NCBI GenBank assembly: GCA_900541855.1
Contig: UQLD01000010.1
Location: 1 to 64,000, forward strand
DNA length: 64,000 nt
Reading direction: 5' to 3'
From: an uncultured Collinsella sp.
GTDB lineage: Bacteria > Actinomycetota > Coriobacteriia > Coriobacteriales > Coriobacteriaceae
Part shown: positions 39,722 to 47,113 of the stretch, piece after piece
How positions within the stretch are numbered: position 1 is the first letter of the stretch
Layout of the letters: every line of letters starts with the position of its first letter
Translations under genes and position numbers: made by a program
The notes under the pieces: model-generated
Database searches by the model: none
Told to the model about the DNA's origin: nothing
What the model saw: only the letters and a program-made list of their open reading frames with translations

Positions 39722-39760
39722 AAACCACCACAAAGGGGACAGGCACCTTTGTGGTGGTTT
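39722..39760. repeat. Palindromic repeat with GGACAGGCA loop, copy 1
   Basis: A perfect 15-bp stem (AAACCACCACAAAGG with CCTTTGTGGTGGTTT) closes the loop GGACAGGCA. The same unit recurs at 41516-41554 and 42251-42293. It lies between the M16C gene and the convergent zinc-ribbon gene. Confidence 0.85.
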
Positions 39761-39772
39761 GCGAGTGGGCCG

Positions 39773-41428
39773 CTACTTGATAAACGGGTTCAGCCTGGCC
39801 TCTAACGGATTGAGCTCGTACATGGTTGCAAAGCACTCACGACCATAATCGGAGCCGTTGCTCCAGCTACCCTGGTCGACGTCGTACTCTGCATCCAGAC
39901 GAATCCACTCCTCCGGCTTGTTCTTCTCGTGCTTGTTGCAGAAGTAGCGCTGGTACTCGACCTCGTGCTCAAACTCAAACTCGGCATCCGAACCGCGTCC
40001 GGCATACTCGTCGACCGACGTCAGGTTGCCGTACTCGTCGTAATAGAACTCCGCATAGCCGCCGCGCTCGGAATCGATCCTGTCGAGCTTTCCGTCGCTG
40101 TACGAATAATCCACCGCTGCGTACGAGTTCAGCGAGCCGTAGTCGTTGCCGTGCGAGTCATATGCCACAGGCGAGATACGCGAAATGTTGCCGTCCTTGT
40201 CATACTCGTAGCCCGCGGTAATCGTCCACGTAGTTCCCACCGTGTCGCCCTGGCAGTCCAGCGTAAAGGACGTCACGCGATCCTTGTCGTATCCGTACGA
40301 ATACACGACCGTCCGAGGATTGGCCGGGCTGGTATCGGTGTTGGTCACCATGTTGCCGTCCTGGTAGACATACGTGCTCGCGCTCTCGCCGTAACCCGCA
40401 TGGGTCGTCTTGTTGATCAGGTTTCCGTCCGCGTCGTAGGTAAACGTCGTGTTGCTCGACGAATCGCTCACGTCGGCATCGCAATCGATACGCGTGACGT
40501 TACCGTCGGCGTCGTACGTAAACGTGTTGACGTTCTCGTAACCGCCCGCCAGATCTTCCTCAATCTCCGAAATGCGATGCGACTCATCGTGCTCGACGCT
40601 GTAGCTTACGCCGCCACCTTGCTTGACGGCAGACGTGAAGCCCGTGACATAACCGTTCTCGTCACGCTCAATCTCGTAGATATCGCCGTACTGGTCCGAC
40701 TTATCGGTACCTTCGTAGGACACCGGCAGCCACAGCTCGTCGAGCTGCGTGTCCTTAATGCCGGTGATCTTCGTATCCTGCGGCAGTGCCAACGTGGCGA
40801 GCTTCTTTTTACCCGAAAGATCGACGCTTTTGAGCTCCCCAGCATTCGAAAGGTCGAGCTCCTCGATGTTGTCGCAACCGTCCAGATTAACGACGGTGAC
40901 GTTGCTCGCCGAGTTAAGCTCGACGGTTTTAAGGTCGCCGCAGCCCGAAAGGTCCAGGTTGACGAGTTTGTCCCCACCGTATTCCACACTGGTAACGTTG
41001 GGGAACACCTTGCCCAGACCCTGCGTCGACGCGACGCCGTCCAGCTCGATCGACGTCACCGCCTTGGCCTCGTCGCGTGAAATGCGGCCGTCACCGTTAG
41101 TGTCGTACTTGGTCGAGACAAGCGCACGCATGCCGCTATCCGGGAAGGTTTTCTCGTCGATAGGCGTGGTCGCGATCTGCGTAAAGTAGAACAGCGCACC
41201 ACCGCCGACACCCGCCGCCACGGCAAGCACCGCGGCAAGGGCGATGAGGGGCTTCTTGGAACGCTTGCGCCGCACGGGCTGCTGCACGGGCACGTATTGC
41301 TGAGGAGCGGGCGTGGCAGGCTGGGGTTGCTGCGTGGCCGCGACCTGGTCGGGCGCTACGGGCGCGCCGCATACGGGGCAAAAGAGGGCGTCGTCGACAA
41401 GCGGCGTGCCACACGAGCGACAAAACAT
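39773..41428 (-). CDS. Zinc-ribbon, EF-hand and YD-repeat-like membrane-anchored protein
   Basis: A 551-residue protein. A zinc ribbon (Cys3, 6, 17, 20) comes first, then a Gln/Pro linker, a basic stretch and one transmembrane helix at about 60-82. Outside lies an EF-hand loop, DTNGDGRISRDE at 109-120 with all ligand positions filled, then leucine-rich-like repeats (NLDLSGCGDLKTVEL) and, from about 270, repeats of the YDADGN type as in RHS/YD proteins. It may be a surface protein with calcium-bound structure; the function is unknown. AAAGGAG precedes the ATG at 41428. Confidence 0.7.
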   Translation of the reverse strand: MFCRSCGTPLVDDALFCPVCGAPVAPDQVAATQQPQPATPAPQQYVPVQQPVRRKRSKKPLIALAAVLAVAAGVGGGALFYFTQIATTPIDEKTFPDSGMRALVSTKYDTNGDGRISRDEAKAVTSIELDGVASTQGLGKVFPNVTSVEYGGDKLVNLDLSGCGDLKTVELNSASNVTVVNLDGCDNIEELDLSNAGELKSVDLSGKKKLATLALPQDTKITGIKDTQLDELWLPVSYEGTDKSDQYGDIYEIERDENGYVTGFTSAVKQGGGVSYSVEHDESHRISEIEEDLAGGYENVNTFTYDADGNVTRIDCDADVSDSSSNTTFTYDADGNLINKTTHAGYGESASTYVYQDGNMVTNTDTSPANPRTVVYSYGYDKDRVTSFTLDCQGDTVGTTWTITAGYEYDKDGNISRISPVAYDSHGNDYGSLNSYAAVDYSYSDGKLDRIDSERGGYAEFYYDEYGNLTSVDEYAGRGSDAEFEFEHEVEYQRYFCNKHEKNKPEEWIRLDAEYDVDQGSWSNGSDYGRECFATMYELNPLEARLNPFIK

Positions 41429-41515
41429 GACGGGCTCCTTTCGGTTCATTCCTTCCACCATGAAGGTAAACCCAAAAATGCAGCCCTTGTTGCGCAACAA
41501 AGCCAAGCGGGAGCC

Positions 41516-41554
41516 AAACCACCACAAAGGGGACAGGCACCTTTGTGGTGGTTC
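41516..41554. repeat. Palindromic repeat with GGACAGGCA loop, copy 2
   Basis: A 14-bp perfect stem with the same loop as copy 1. It separates the zinc-ribbon gene from hicAB. A/T-rich sequence follows to 41640, with a duplicated TTCTATA..TTGCAACTAG-type stretch but no clear promoter. Confidence 0.85.
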
Positions 41555-41649
41555 GAACACTTGTTCTATACGTACACATGTTCTATAGTAGGGGTGCTTG
41601 CATCGGACTTAAATTGCAACTAGAATATAGTTGCAGAATGTGAGGCGGG

Positions 41650-41913
41650 ATGACGCGGACCGATAAACTCATCGCCCAACTGCTTAGCTGCCCTTCGACG
41701 TATCGGTATACCGTTTTTTTAAAAGTCATGGCTTCATATGGCTTTGAAATGGACAACAAAGGCAAGACATCCTGATCGCGCGTTCGCTTCTACAGGCCAT
41801 CAGATGGCAGGATGTTCGTAATGCACGTGCCACATCCATCTGACGAATTGACAGCGGGGACCATTCGAAACATCGTTCGATTTCTGCAAGATGTCGGAGG
41901 TAGTCATGAGTAA
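41650..41913 (+). pseudogene. hicA: hicA toxin gene interrupted by an in-frame TGA
   Basis: Reading through one TGA (41773-41775) gives an 87-codon protein of HicA length and pattern: MTRTDKLIAQLLSCPSTYRY, then YGFEMDNKGKTS, stop, SRVRFYRPSDGRMFVMHVPH, and a final helix NIVRFLQDVGG. In relatives the motif is TSGSRVRF, so GGA (Gly) appears to have become TGA. The frame is otherwise intact and overlaps the hicB start by eight bases. GAGGCGGG precedes the ATG. HicA is a small mRNA-cleaving toxin; the truncated 41-residue product should be inactive. Confidence 0.8.
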
Positions 41914-42235
41914 CGTTTTGGCATACAAGGGCTATTTCGCCCCAGTCGAGTTCGATGCCGAACAGCATGTGCTAACAGGTATGGTCACCGGCATTAGGGA
42001 CGCAATCGTATTTGAAGGCTCCACGGTTAAAGAAGTGGAACGGTGCTTTCACGACGCCGTTGACGATTACCTTGAGTTTTGCGCCGAAAAGGGCAAGGAA
42101 CCCGAGCGGGCTTTTAAGGGCTCGTTCAACGTAAGAACGGGCTCCGAGCTCCACAAGCAAGCAGCGCTGGCAGCGGCAAAGAAGGGTGAGTCACTCAATA
42201 AGTTTGTGACTGAGGCGATCGCTGCAGCGTTATAG
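41906..42235 (+). CDS. hicB: HicB-family antitoxin
   Basis: A 109-residue antitoxin. A partly degenerate RNase H-like HicB domain (GYFAPVEFDAEQHVLTGMV) leads to a C-terminal ribbon-helix-helix DNA-binding part (GSFNVRTGSELHKQAALAA, then KFVTEAI). It would bind HicA and repress the operon. GGAGG is seven bases before the ATG. Since hicA has a premature stop, this may be an orphan antitoxin. Confidence 0.88.
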   Translation: MSNVLAYKGYFAPVEFDAEQHVLTGMVTGIRDAIVFEGSTVKEVERCFHDAVDDYLEFCAEKGKEPERAFKGSFNVRTGSELHKQAALAAAKKGESLNKFVTEAIAAAL

Positions 42236-42250
42236 CATTAACGCACAGGC

Positions 42251-42293
42251 CCAAACAACCACAAAGGGGACAGGCACCTTTGTGGTGGTTTGG
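42251..42293. repeat. Palindromic repeat with GGACAGGCA loop, copy 3
   Basis: A 17-bp stem with one mismatch and the same loop as copies 1 and 2. It follows hicB directly and is itself followed by a second palindrome type (42307-42356). Confidence 0.85.
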
Positions 42294-42306
42294 GGTGAAT
42301 CCATCG

Positions 42307-42356
42307 CGTTTGCCCAGATAAAACCTGCCAAAATAAACTTGTCCCTTTTTGGCAGG
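42307..42356 (+). repeat. CCTGCCAAAATAAAC palindrome, unit 1
   Basis: CGTTTGCCCAGATAAAA leads into CCTGCCAAAA (42324-42333), which pairs perfectly with TTTTGGCAGG (42347-42356); the loop is TAAACTTGTCCCT. Close copies are at 50307-50356, 52442-52484 and 59917-59949. It ends 19 bases before the next start codon. Confidence 0.8.
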
Positions 42357-42375
42357 TTTGGGAGATGAGGCTGGG

Positions 42376-42972
42376 ATGGATAAGGCTGAGTTGCGGCGGG
42401 CGGTGATTGCCCGGCGCGATGCTATTGATTTGGATGTTCGGGCGGCGAAGTCTGCCGTTATCTGCGCGCGGCTTGTTGAGCTGATGGAGTCCAGCGGCAC
42501 TGCGGGCCAACGCACCGTTGCCGTCTATGCCGCCATGGGTTCCGAGGTCGACCCAGCCGCGTTTGCCGCCGCGGCCGTCGCGCGTGGCTGGCGTGTAGCC
42601 TATCCGTGCATGCTCTCGGCAACAGACGCCATGGCTTGTGGCCAGCGCATGTGCATGCGGGCAGTCTCTGCCGGCGATGCGTCCGAGGCCCCGTTTATCG
42701 CCCACCCTACGCGGGCCTTCGCAGCCACGGACGTCGACAGCGACCACTTCCCCATCGTGCCCGCCAAGGCTCTCGACATGGTTGTCGTGCCGCTCGTGGC
42801 TTTCGACCGCACCGGCGCGCGCCTGGGCTACGGCGGAGGCTGCTACGACCGCTACCTGCCCACAGTTGCACCTGAATGCCTAATCGTCGGCATCACCTTT
42901 GACGAACAGCGCATCGACCACGTTCCCACCGACGAGCACGATCTGCCGCTACCCCACATCATCAGCGCCTAA
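42376..42972 (+). CDS. 5-formyltetrahydrofolate cyclo-ligase
   Basis: A 198-residue enzyme that turns 5-formyl-THF into 5,10-methenyl-THF with ATP. The N-terminal basic helix (KAELRRAVIARRDA) and the C-terminal signature GARLGYGGGCYDRYL identify the family; length is normal. The ATG is preceded by GAGG; a TTG start 27 bases upstream falls in the palindrome and is unlikely. Confidence 0.92.
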   Translation: MDKAELRRAVIARRDAIDLDVRAAKSAVICARLVELMESSGTAGQRTVAVYAAMGSEVDPAAFAAAAVARGWRVAYPCMLSATDAMACGQRMCMRAVSAGDASEAPFIAHPTRAFAATDVDSDHFPIVPAKALDMVVVPLVAFDRTGARLGYGGGCYDRYLPTVAPECLIVGITFDEQRIDHVPTDEHDLPLPHIISA

Positions 42973-42995
42973 CGGCTGGCGCACCTCCCGACGGC

Positions 42996-43922
42996 CTAGT
43001 GCTCCTCGCCGGCGCGGGCCAGGTCGTAGGGCGTGGTCTGATAGACGTAGTAGTTGAGCCAGTTGGTGTAGAACAGCTGAGCCTGGCTGCGCCAGACGTT
43101 GCGCGGCTCGGCGGTGGGGTCGTCGTTCGGGAAGTAATGCGCCGGCACCTGAGGGTTGAGCCCGCGCTTAACGTCGCGCTCGTACTCCAGACGCAACGTG
43201 TCGGTATCATACTCGGGGTGACCAAATACAAAGAAGCGACGGCTGTCGGTCGACTTGACGATGTACAGGCCCACCTCGTCTGACACGGCCACGACCTCAA
43301 GCTGCGGCTCGGCCTCCACGTCCTCGCGGCGCACATCGGTGTTGCGCGAATGCACGGCATAGAAACGGTCGTCAAAGCCGCGGACCAGCGGGCTTTGCGG
43401 CTTCACCAGATAATGCTCGAACACGCCGCTCGCCTTTGCCGGCAGATCGTGCTTCTGGATACCGTAATGATGGTAGAGCCCCGCCTGTGCGCCCCAACAA
43501 ATGTGCAGCGTAGAGTGCACGTGCGTGGTGGACCAATCCATGATCTGGCAGAGCTCGGGCCAGTAGTCGACCTCCTCGAACGGCATCTGCTCCACCGGCG
43601 CGCCCGTGATGATCAGGCCGTCGTAGTGGATGTCGCGGATGTCGTCGAACGTGCGGTAGAACGTCTCCAGGTGGCCGGCGCTCACGTGCGTGGCCTCGTG
43701 CGTCTTGGTGCGCAGCAGGTCCACCTCCACCTGCAGCGGCGTGTTGGAGAGCTTGCGCATGATCTGCGTCTCAGTGGCGATCTTAGTGGGCATGAGGTTG
43801 AGGATGAGCACGCGCAGCGGACGGATGTCCTGGTGCAGCGCGCGGTACTCGGTCATGACAAAGATGTTCTCGCTCTCGAGCTGCGCGGCGGCAGGGAGAG
43901 CGTCGGGGATACGAATGGGCAT
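42996..43922 (-). CDS. metA: Homoserine O-acetyltransferase (MetA family)
   Basis: A 308-residue enzyme of methionine synthesis. The nucleophile Cys142 (HICWGAQAG), His235 and Glu237 (FGHPEYD) are in place. Residue 111 is Glu (TGAPVE), which in studied MetA proteins goes with acetyl-CoA rather than succinyl-CoA, so O-acetylhomoserine is the expected product despite the family's succinyltransferase name. I saw no SAM riboswitch in front of it. Confidence 0.93.
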   Translation of the reverse strand: MPIRIPDALPAAAQLESENIFVMTEYRALHQDIRPLRVLILNLMPTKIATETQIMRKLSNTPLQVEVDLLRTKTHEATHVSAGHLETFYRTFDDIRDIHYDGLIITGAPVEQMPFEEVDYWPELCQIMDWSTTHVHSTLHICWGAQAGLYHHYGIQKHDLPAKASGVFEHYLVKPQSPLVRGFDDRFYAVHSRNTDVRREDVEAEPQLEVVAVSDEVGLYIVKSTDSRRFFVFGHPEYDTDTLRLEYERDVKRGLNPQVPAHYFPNDDPTAEPRNVWRSQAQLFYTNWLNYYVYQTTPYDLARAGEEH

Positions 43923-44132
43923 GGATGCTCCTTACGAGTCAGTTGCAGCTATGGTACAACGACCGGCCCCATCCGCGCGAGTGCATCGCCCAGCGATGCC
44001 GTCAGCGGCCCAAATCACTCCAAAAGTAGAGATTAAGGCATGTCCCAAAATCTACGGCACTTTAGCCTAGCAAAGTAACAGCAGAACGCTACAATGGTTC
44101 GACGCGAAAAACTCGGCCGAAAGGATACATAT

Positions 44133-45110
44133 ATGTACCAGACGCGTAAGATCGGTGTGGTCGGCCAGGGCCACGTAGGAGCACATGTCGCCAACAGCCT
44201 GCTTATGCAGGGCATTGCCGATGAGCTGTACCTGTGCGATATCAACGAGGCCAAGGTGACGTCCGAAGTCCAGGACCTGCGCGACTCCCTTTCGTTTGTC
44301 CCGTACAACACCAAGATCGTCAACTGCTACGACCACTACGAGGAGCTGGCCTGCTGCGACGTCATCGTCAACGCCGCCGGCAAGGTCGCATTGGCCGCTG
44401 GCAACCGCGACGGCGAGCTGTTCTTTACCACCGACGCCGCCCGCACCTTTGCCAAGCGCATCGTCGACGCCGGCTTTGACGGCATCTTCGTGAGCATCTC
44501 CAACCCCTGCGACGTCGTGTGCACCGAGCTGTGGCACCTGACCGGCTACGATCCCAAGAAGATCATCGGCTCGGGCTGCGGCCTGGACTCCGCCCGCCTG
44601 CGCACCGAGATCTCCAAGAAGGTCGGCGTGAGCCCCAAGTCCATCGACGCCTACATGATCGGCGAGCACGGCTTTAGCCAGCTGGCTGCCTTTAAGGCCG
44701 CGACCATCGCCGGCAAGAGCCTCAACGAACTTCAGGCCGAGAACCCCGACAAGTATGCCTTCGACCACATGGAGATTGAGGAGCTCGCGCGCAAGGGCGG
44801 CTACGTAACCTACCAGGGCAAGCAGTGCACCGAGTACGCCGTCGCCAACTCCGCCGCGCGCGTCTGCGCCGCCGTGCTGCACAACGAGCACGCCGTGCTT
44901 TCGGCCTCTACGCTTATGACCGGTCAGTATGGCGAGGAGGGCATCTTTACCTCCCTGCCGTGCGTGATCGGTGCCGAGGGCGTCGAGGAAGTCTACACAC
45001 TGGACCTGTCCGAGCACGAGCTCGAGGGCTTCCACAAGAGCTGCCAGCACATCCGCGACAACATCGCCCAGCTCGACTGGTGGGACGCCGAAGGCGTTGT
45101 CGGCAAGTAG
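44133..45110 (+). CDS. ldh: L-lactate / L-2-hydroxyacid dehydrogenase
   Basis: A 325-residue NAD-dependent dehydrogenase. GQGHVG near the start is the NAD-binding loop, GCGLDSARLRTEI holds the active Asp and Arg, and IGEHG the catalytic His. The substrate loop is GKVALAAGNRDGE, which differs from classical lactate dehydrogenases, so a wider 2-oxoacid range (as in 2-hydroxyisocaproate dehydrogenases) is possible. AAAGGA precedes the ATG; a -10-like TACAAT is at 44090-44095. It would recycle NADH in fermentation. Confidence 0.88.
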   Translation: MYQTRKIGVVGQGHVGAHVANSLLMQGIADELYLCDINEAKVTSEVQDLRDSLSFVPYNTKIVNCYDHYEELACCDVIVNAAGKVALAAGNRDGELFFTTDAARTFAKRIVDAGFDGIFVSISNPCDVVCTELWHLTGYDPKKIIGSGCGLDSARLRTEISKKVGVSPKSIDAYMIGEHGFSQLAAFKAATIAGKSLNELQAENPDKYAFDHMEIEELARKGGYVTYQGKQCTEYAVANSAARVCAAVLHNEHAVLSASTLMTGQYGEEGIFTSLPCVIGAEGVEEVYTLDLSEHELEGFHKSCQHIRDNIAQLDWWDAEGVVGK

Positions 45111-45152
45111 ACCGTCAATCGCCGCAATCTCGCGAATCTAAACGCGATACCA

Positions 45153-45193
45153 AGCGGGCCGCGCCGGAAATCCCCGGCGCGGCCCGCTTTTTT
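45153..45193 (+). terminator. Intrinsic terminator of ldh
   Basis: A 15-bp perfect G/C-rich stem (AGCGGGCCGCGCCGG with its complement) followed by six T residues. Confidence 0.95.
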
Positions 45194-45242
45194 GACTCAC
45201 GCAGTGCCCTTGCGAATCGAAGGTGAATACTTTTCCCGGTGC

Positions 45243-46211
45243 CTAGTACTGCTCGATGCCCATGTAGCGACGAACCTCGGGGCTGTGGTCGAAGACCTTG
45301 CCGCGGGCGGCGCGCAGCTCGCAGCTCATGTTGTAGAAGAAGATCGGCTCCAGGTACGAACGCACGCTGGCGGGCACGTCGCCCACGCCGTACTCGAGCG
45401 CATCGAGCACCATGACTGTATCGGTGTGCGTGTTGAGGAACGCAAGAGCGCGCTCCTCCATGGGGCGGCACTCGCCGGCGCCAAGCTGCACAAAGTAGAA
45501 CACGCCGGGCTCGGTGGCCTCGAAGGGACCGTGGAAATACTCGCCGGAGTGGATGTAGCAGCAGTGCTGCCATTGCATCTCCATGAGCGAGCAGATCGCC
45601 ATGGCGTAGGTCTGGCTAAAGTTGGGGCCGGAGCCCAGGATATAGAAGAACTTATGCTGCTGGCAGAGCTCGGCAAAACGGGCGCCCAGCTCGGCGTTGA
45701 CCTTCTCGCGAGCAGCGGGCAGCAGGGCATCCATCTGCTTAAGGCCGGCGTACATGTCGGCAAGCGCCTCGTAACCCTCCTGCTGGTCGAGCAGCTCGGC
45801 AGCCATCAGGGCGCCGATGCCCTGCGGGACCTCGGCCTGCGGCACGCCTTCGCCCCACGGATAGACCCAGGTGGTCCACTTGCCGTTGTCGATCTTGGAG
45901 CCCTCGCAGTCGGTCATGGCGACGACCTCGGCGCCGGCAGCCAACGCCATCTCGCAGCCGTCGACGACCTCCTGCGTGTTGCCGCTGTGGCTGCAGGCGA
46001 TGACGAGCGACTTCTCACCAAGACTCTTGGGAGCCATCAGGCAAAACTCGCGCGCCGTGTAGACCGTCGAGGTAAACGTGGTGGCCTCGCGCTTGAGCAG
46101 TTCGTTAGCCGGCATGAGGTCGATCATCGAACCGCCGCAGGCGATCCAAAAGACGTTCTCGACCTTACCCTTGCGCTCGATAATTTCCTGAATCAGATCG
46201 TGTGCGTTCAT
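45243..46211 (-). CDS. SIS-domain phosphosugar deglycase-like protein 1
   Basis: A 322-residue protein with two SIS domains, of the FrlB/AgaS type rather than full GlmS. The first SIS begins at ENVFWIACGGSM with the phosphosugar loop ACSHSGNTQE. The second has GSGPNFSQTYAMAI and the active segment HSGEYFHGPFE. FrlB-type enzymes split 6-phosphorylated fructosamines into glucose-6-P and an amine. AAGGAGGGG precedes the ATG. It is the third gene after recQ and gntR on the same strand, with its own operator region. Confidence 0.8.
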   Translation of the reverse strand: MNAHDLIQEIIERKGKVENVFWIACGGSMIDLMPANELLKREATTFTSTVYTAREFCLMAPKSLGEKSLVIACSHSGNTQEVVDGCEMALAAGAEVVAMTDCEGSKIDNGKWTTWVYPWGEGVPQAEVPQGIGALMAAELLDQQEGYEALADMYAGLKQMDALLPAAREKVNAELGARFAELCQQHKFFYILGSGPNFSQTYAMAICSLMEMQWQHCCYIHSGEYFHGPFEATEPGVFYFVQLGAGECRPMEERALAFLNTHTDTVMVLDALEYGVGDVPASVRSYLEPIFFYNMSCELRAARGKVFDHSPEVRRYMGIEQY

Positions 46212-46264
46212 GGTGATGCCCCTCCTTGTGCGGCGGTTTTGAACGACGACAGCTCGTACCTGCG

Positions 46265-46346
46265 GTCGTTCTATGTTGTCCTATTTATAACACGTGTAAT
46301 AACGCCCGTGAAGTCATTTCACCAAAGTTGTTCTATGTTGTTCTAT
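46265..46346. promoter_or_regulatory. Operator array upstream of SIS protein 1
   Basis: Tandem decamers GTTGTTCTAT lie at 46327-46336 and 46337-46346, and GTCGTTCTAT plus GTTGTCCTAT at 46265-46284. A near-palindrome around ACACGTGT (about 46286-46303) and a TATAAA on the minus strand lie between them. The pairs flank the likely promoter, suggesting binding by the GntR encoded next door. Confidence 0.65.
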
Positions 46347-46355
46347 CTGTGGACG

Positions 46356-47111
46356 TTAGATGTCGAAGACGTAGCGCGAGCCCACGATCTTTTGGCGGCC
46401 GAGCAGTAGAGGGCGCCCACCAGCGTCGGCAAAGTACGCCTCCATATAGAAGAGCGGCTCACCGACCGGCACCTCCAGCAGCGGGGCCGTCTGAGCATCG
46501 GCAAGCGCAATCTCCACGGTGCAGGGGTCGGACTTGAGCGGCGCGCGACCCGAATGCTCGGCAACGAGCGCAAAGATGGAATTGTCCGTGAGGTCCTTGT
46601 CGGCACGCGTCTGCAGGTAGGGATGGTCTGCGAGCACAAAGGCGTTGTTCTCAAGCATGACGGGGATGCCGTCGGCCGTGCGCACGCGCTCGACCACGAT
46701 AAGCTCGCAGCCGGGCTCCACGCCAAAGAACGCCGCATCCTCGTGCGTCGCCGCGACCACCGTGCGCGACACCAGACGCGCACCCGGCACCATGTCGTTG
46801 GCAGCACAACCCTCAGTAAAGCTCTGGACGTCACCCTTCTGGACAATCTTGCGCTTGAGCTTGGGAGCGCACACAAAGGTACCCCTCCCCTGCTGGCGGT
46901 TGAGATACCCCGCACGCGACAGCTCCTCGATGGCACGGCGCACGGTGATGCGCCCCACGCCATAGGACTTCGCGAGCTCCATCTCGGCGGGGATGCGCGA
47001 GCCGGCAGGGTACACACCGCGCGCGATCTCGCCCTTTAGGTCGTCCATGACCTGCTGGTACAGCGGTACGGCGGACACGTCAGTACGGTCGGTCTTGCTA
47101 TCGGCTACCAT
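46356..47111 (-). CDS. GntR/HutC-family regulator with UTRA domain 1
   Basis: A 251-residue repressor. The winged helix-turn-helix at 16-80 has the GntR pattern PLYQQVMDDL..YGVGRITVRRAIEEL..GRGTFV, and the C-terminal UTRA domain (about 95-245) would bind a phosphosugar-type effector. It starts two bases after the recQ stop and lies in front of SIS protein 1, so it probably senses that enzyme's substrate and acts on the repeats at 46265-46346. Confidence 0.88.
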   Translation of the reverse strand: MVADSKTDRTDVSAVPLYQQVMDDLKGEIARGVYPAGSRIPAEMELAKSYGVGRITVRRAIEELSRAGYLNRQQGRGTFVCAPKLKRKIVQKGDVQSFTEGCAANDMVPGARLVSRTVVAATHEDAAFFGVEPGCELIVVERVRTADGIPVMLENNAFVLADHPYLQTRADKDLTDNSIFALVAEHSGRAPLKSDPCTVEIALADAQTAPLLEVPVGEPLFYMEAYFADAGGRPLLLGRQKIVGSRYVFDI

Positions 47112-47113
47112 CG

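Noticed and set aside
41773..41775. TGA in hicA as selenocysteine or as a recoded glycine codon
   Set aside because: HicA has no known selenocysteine form, no hairpin fitting a SECIS was seen directly after it, and TGA serves as a normal stop for many genes in this window.
43923..44132. SAM riboswitch before metA
   Set aside because: No S-box motifs or terminator/antiterminator pair could be found in the 100-200 bases in front of the gene.
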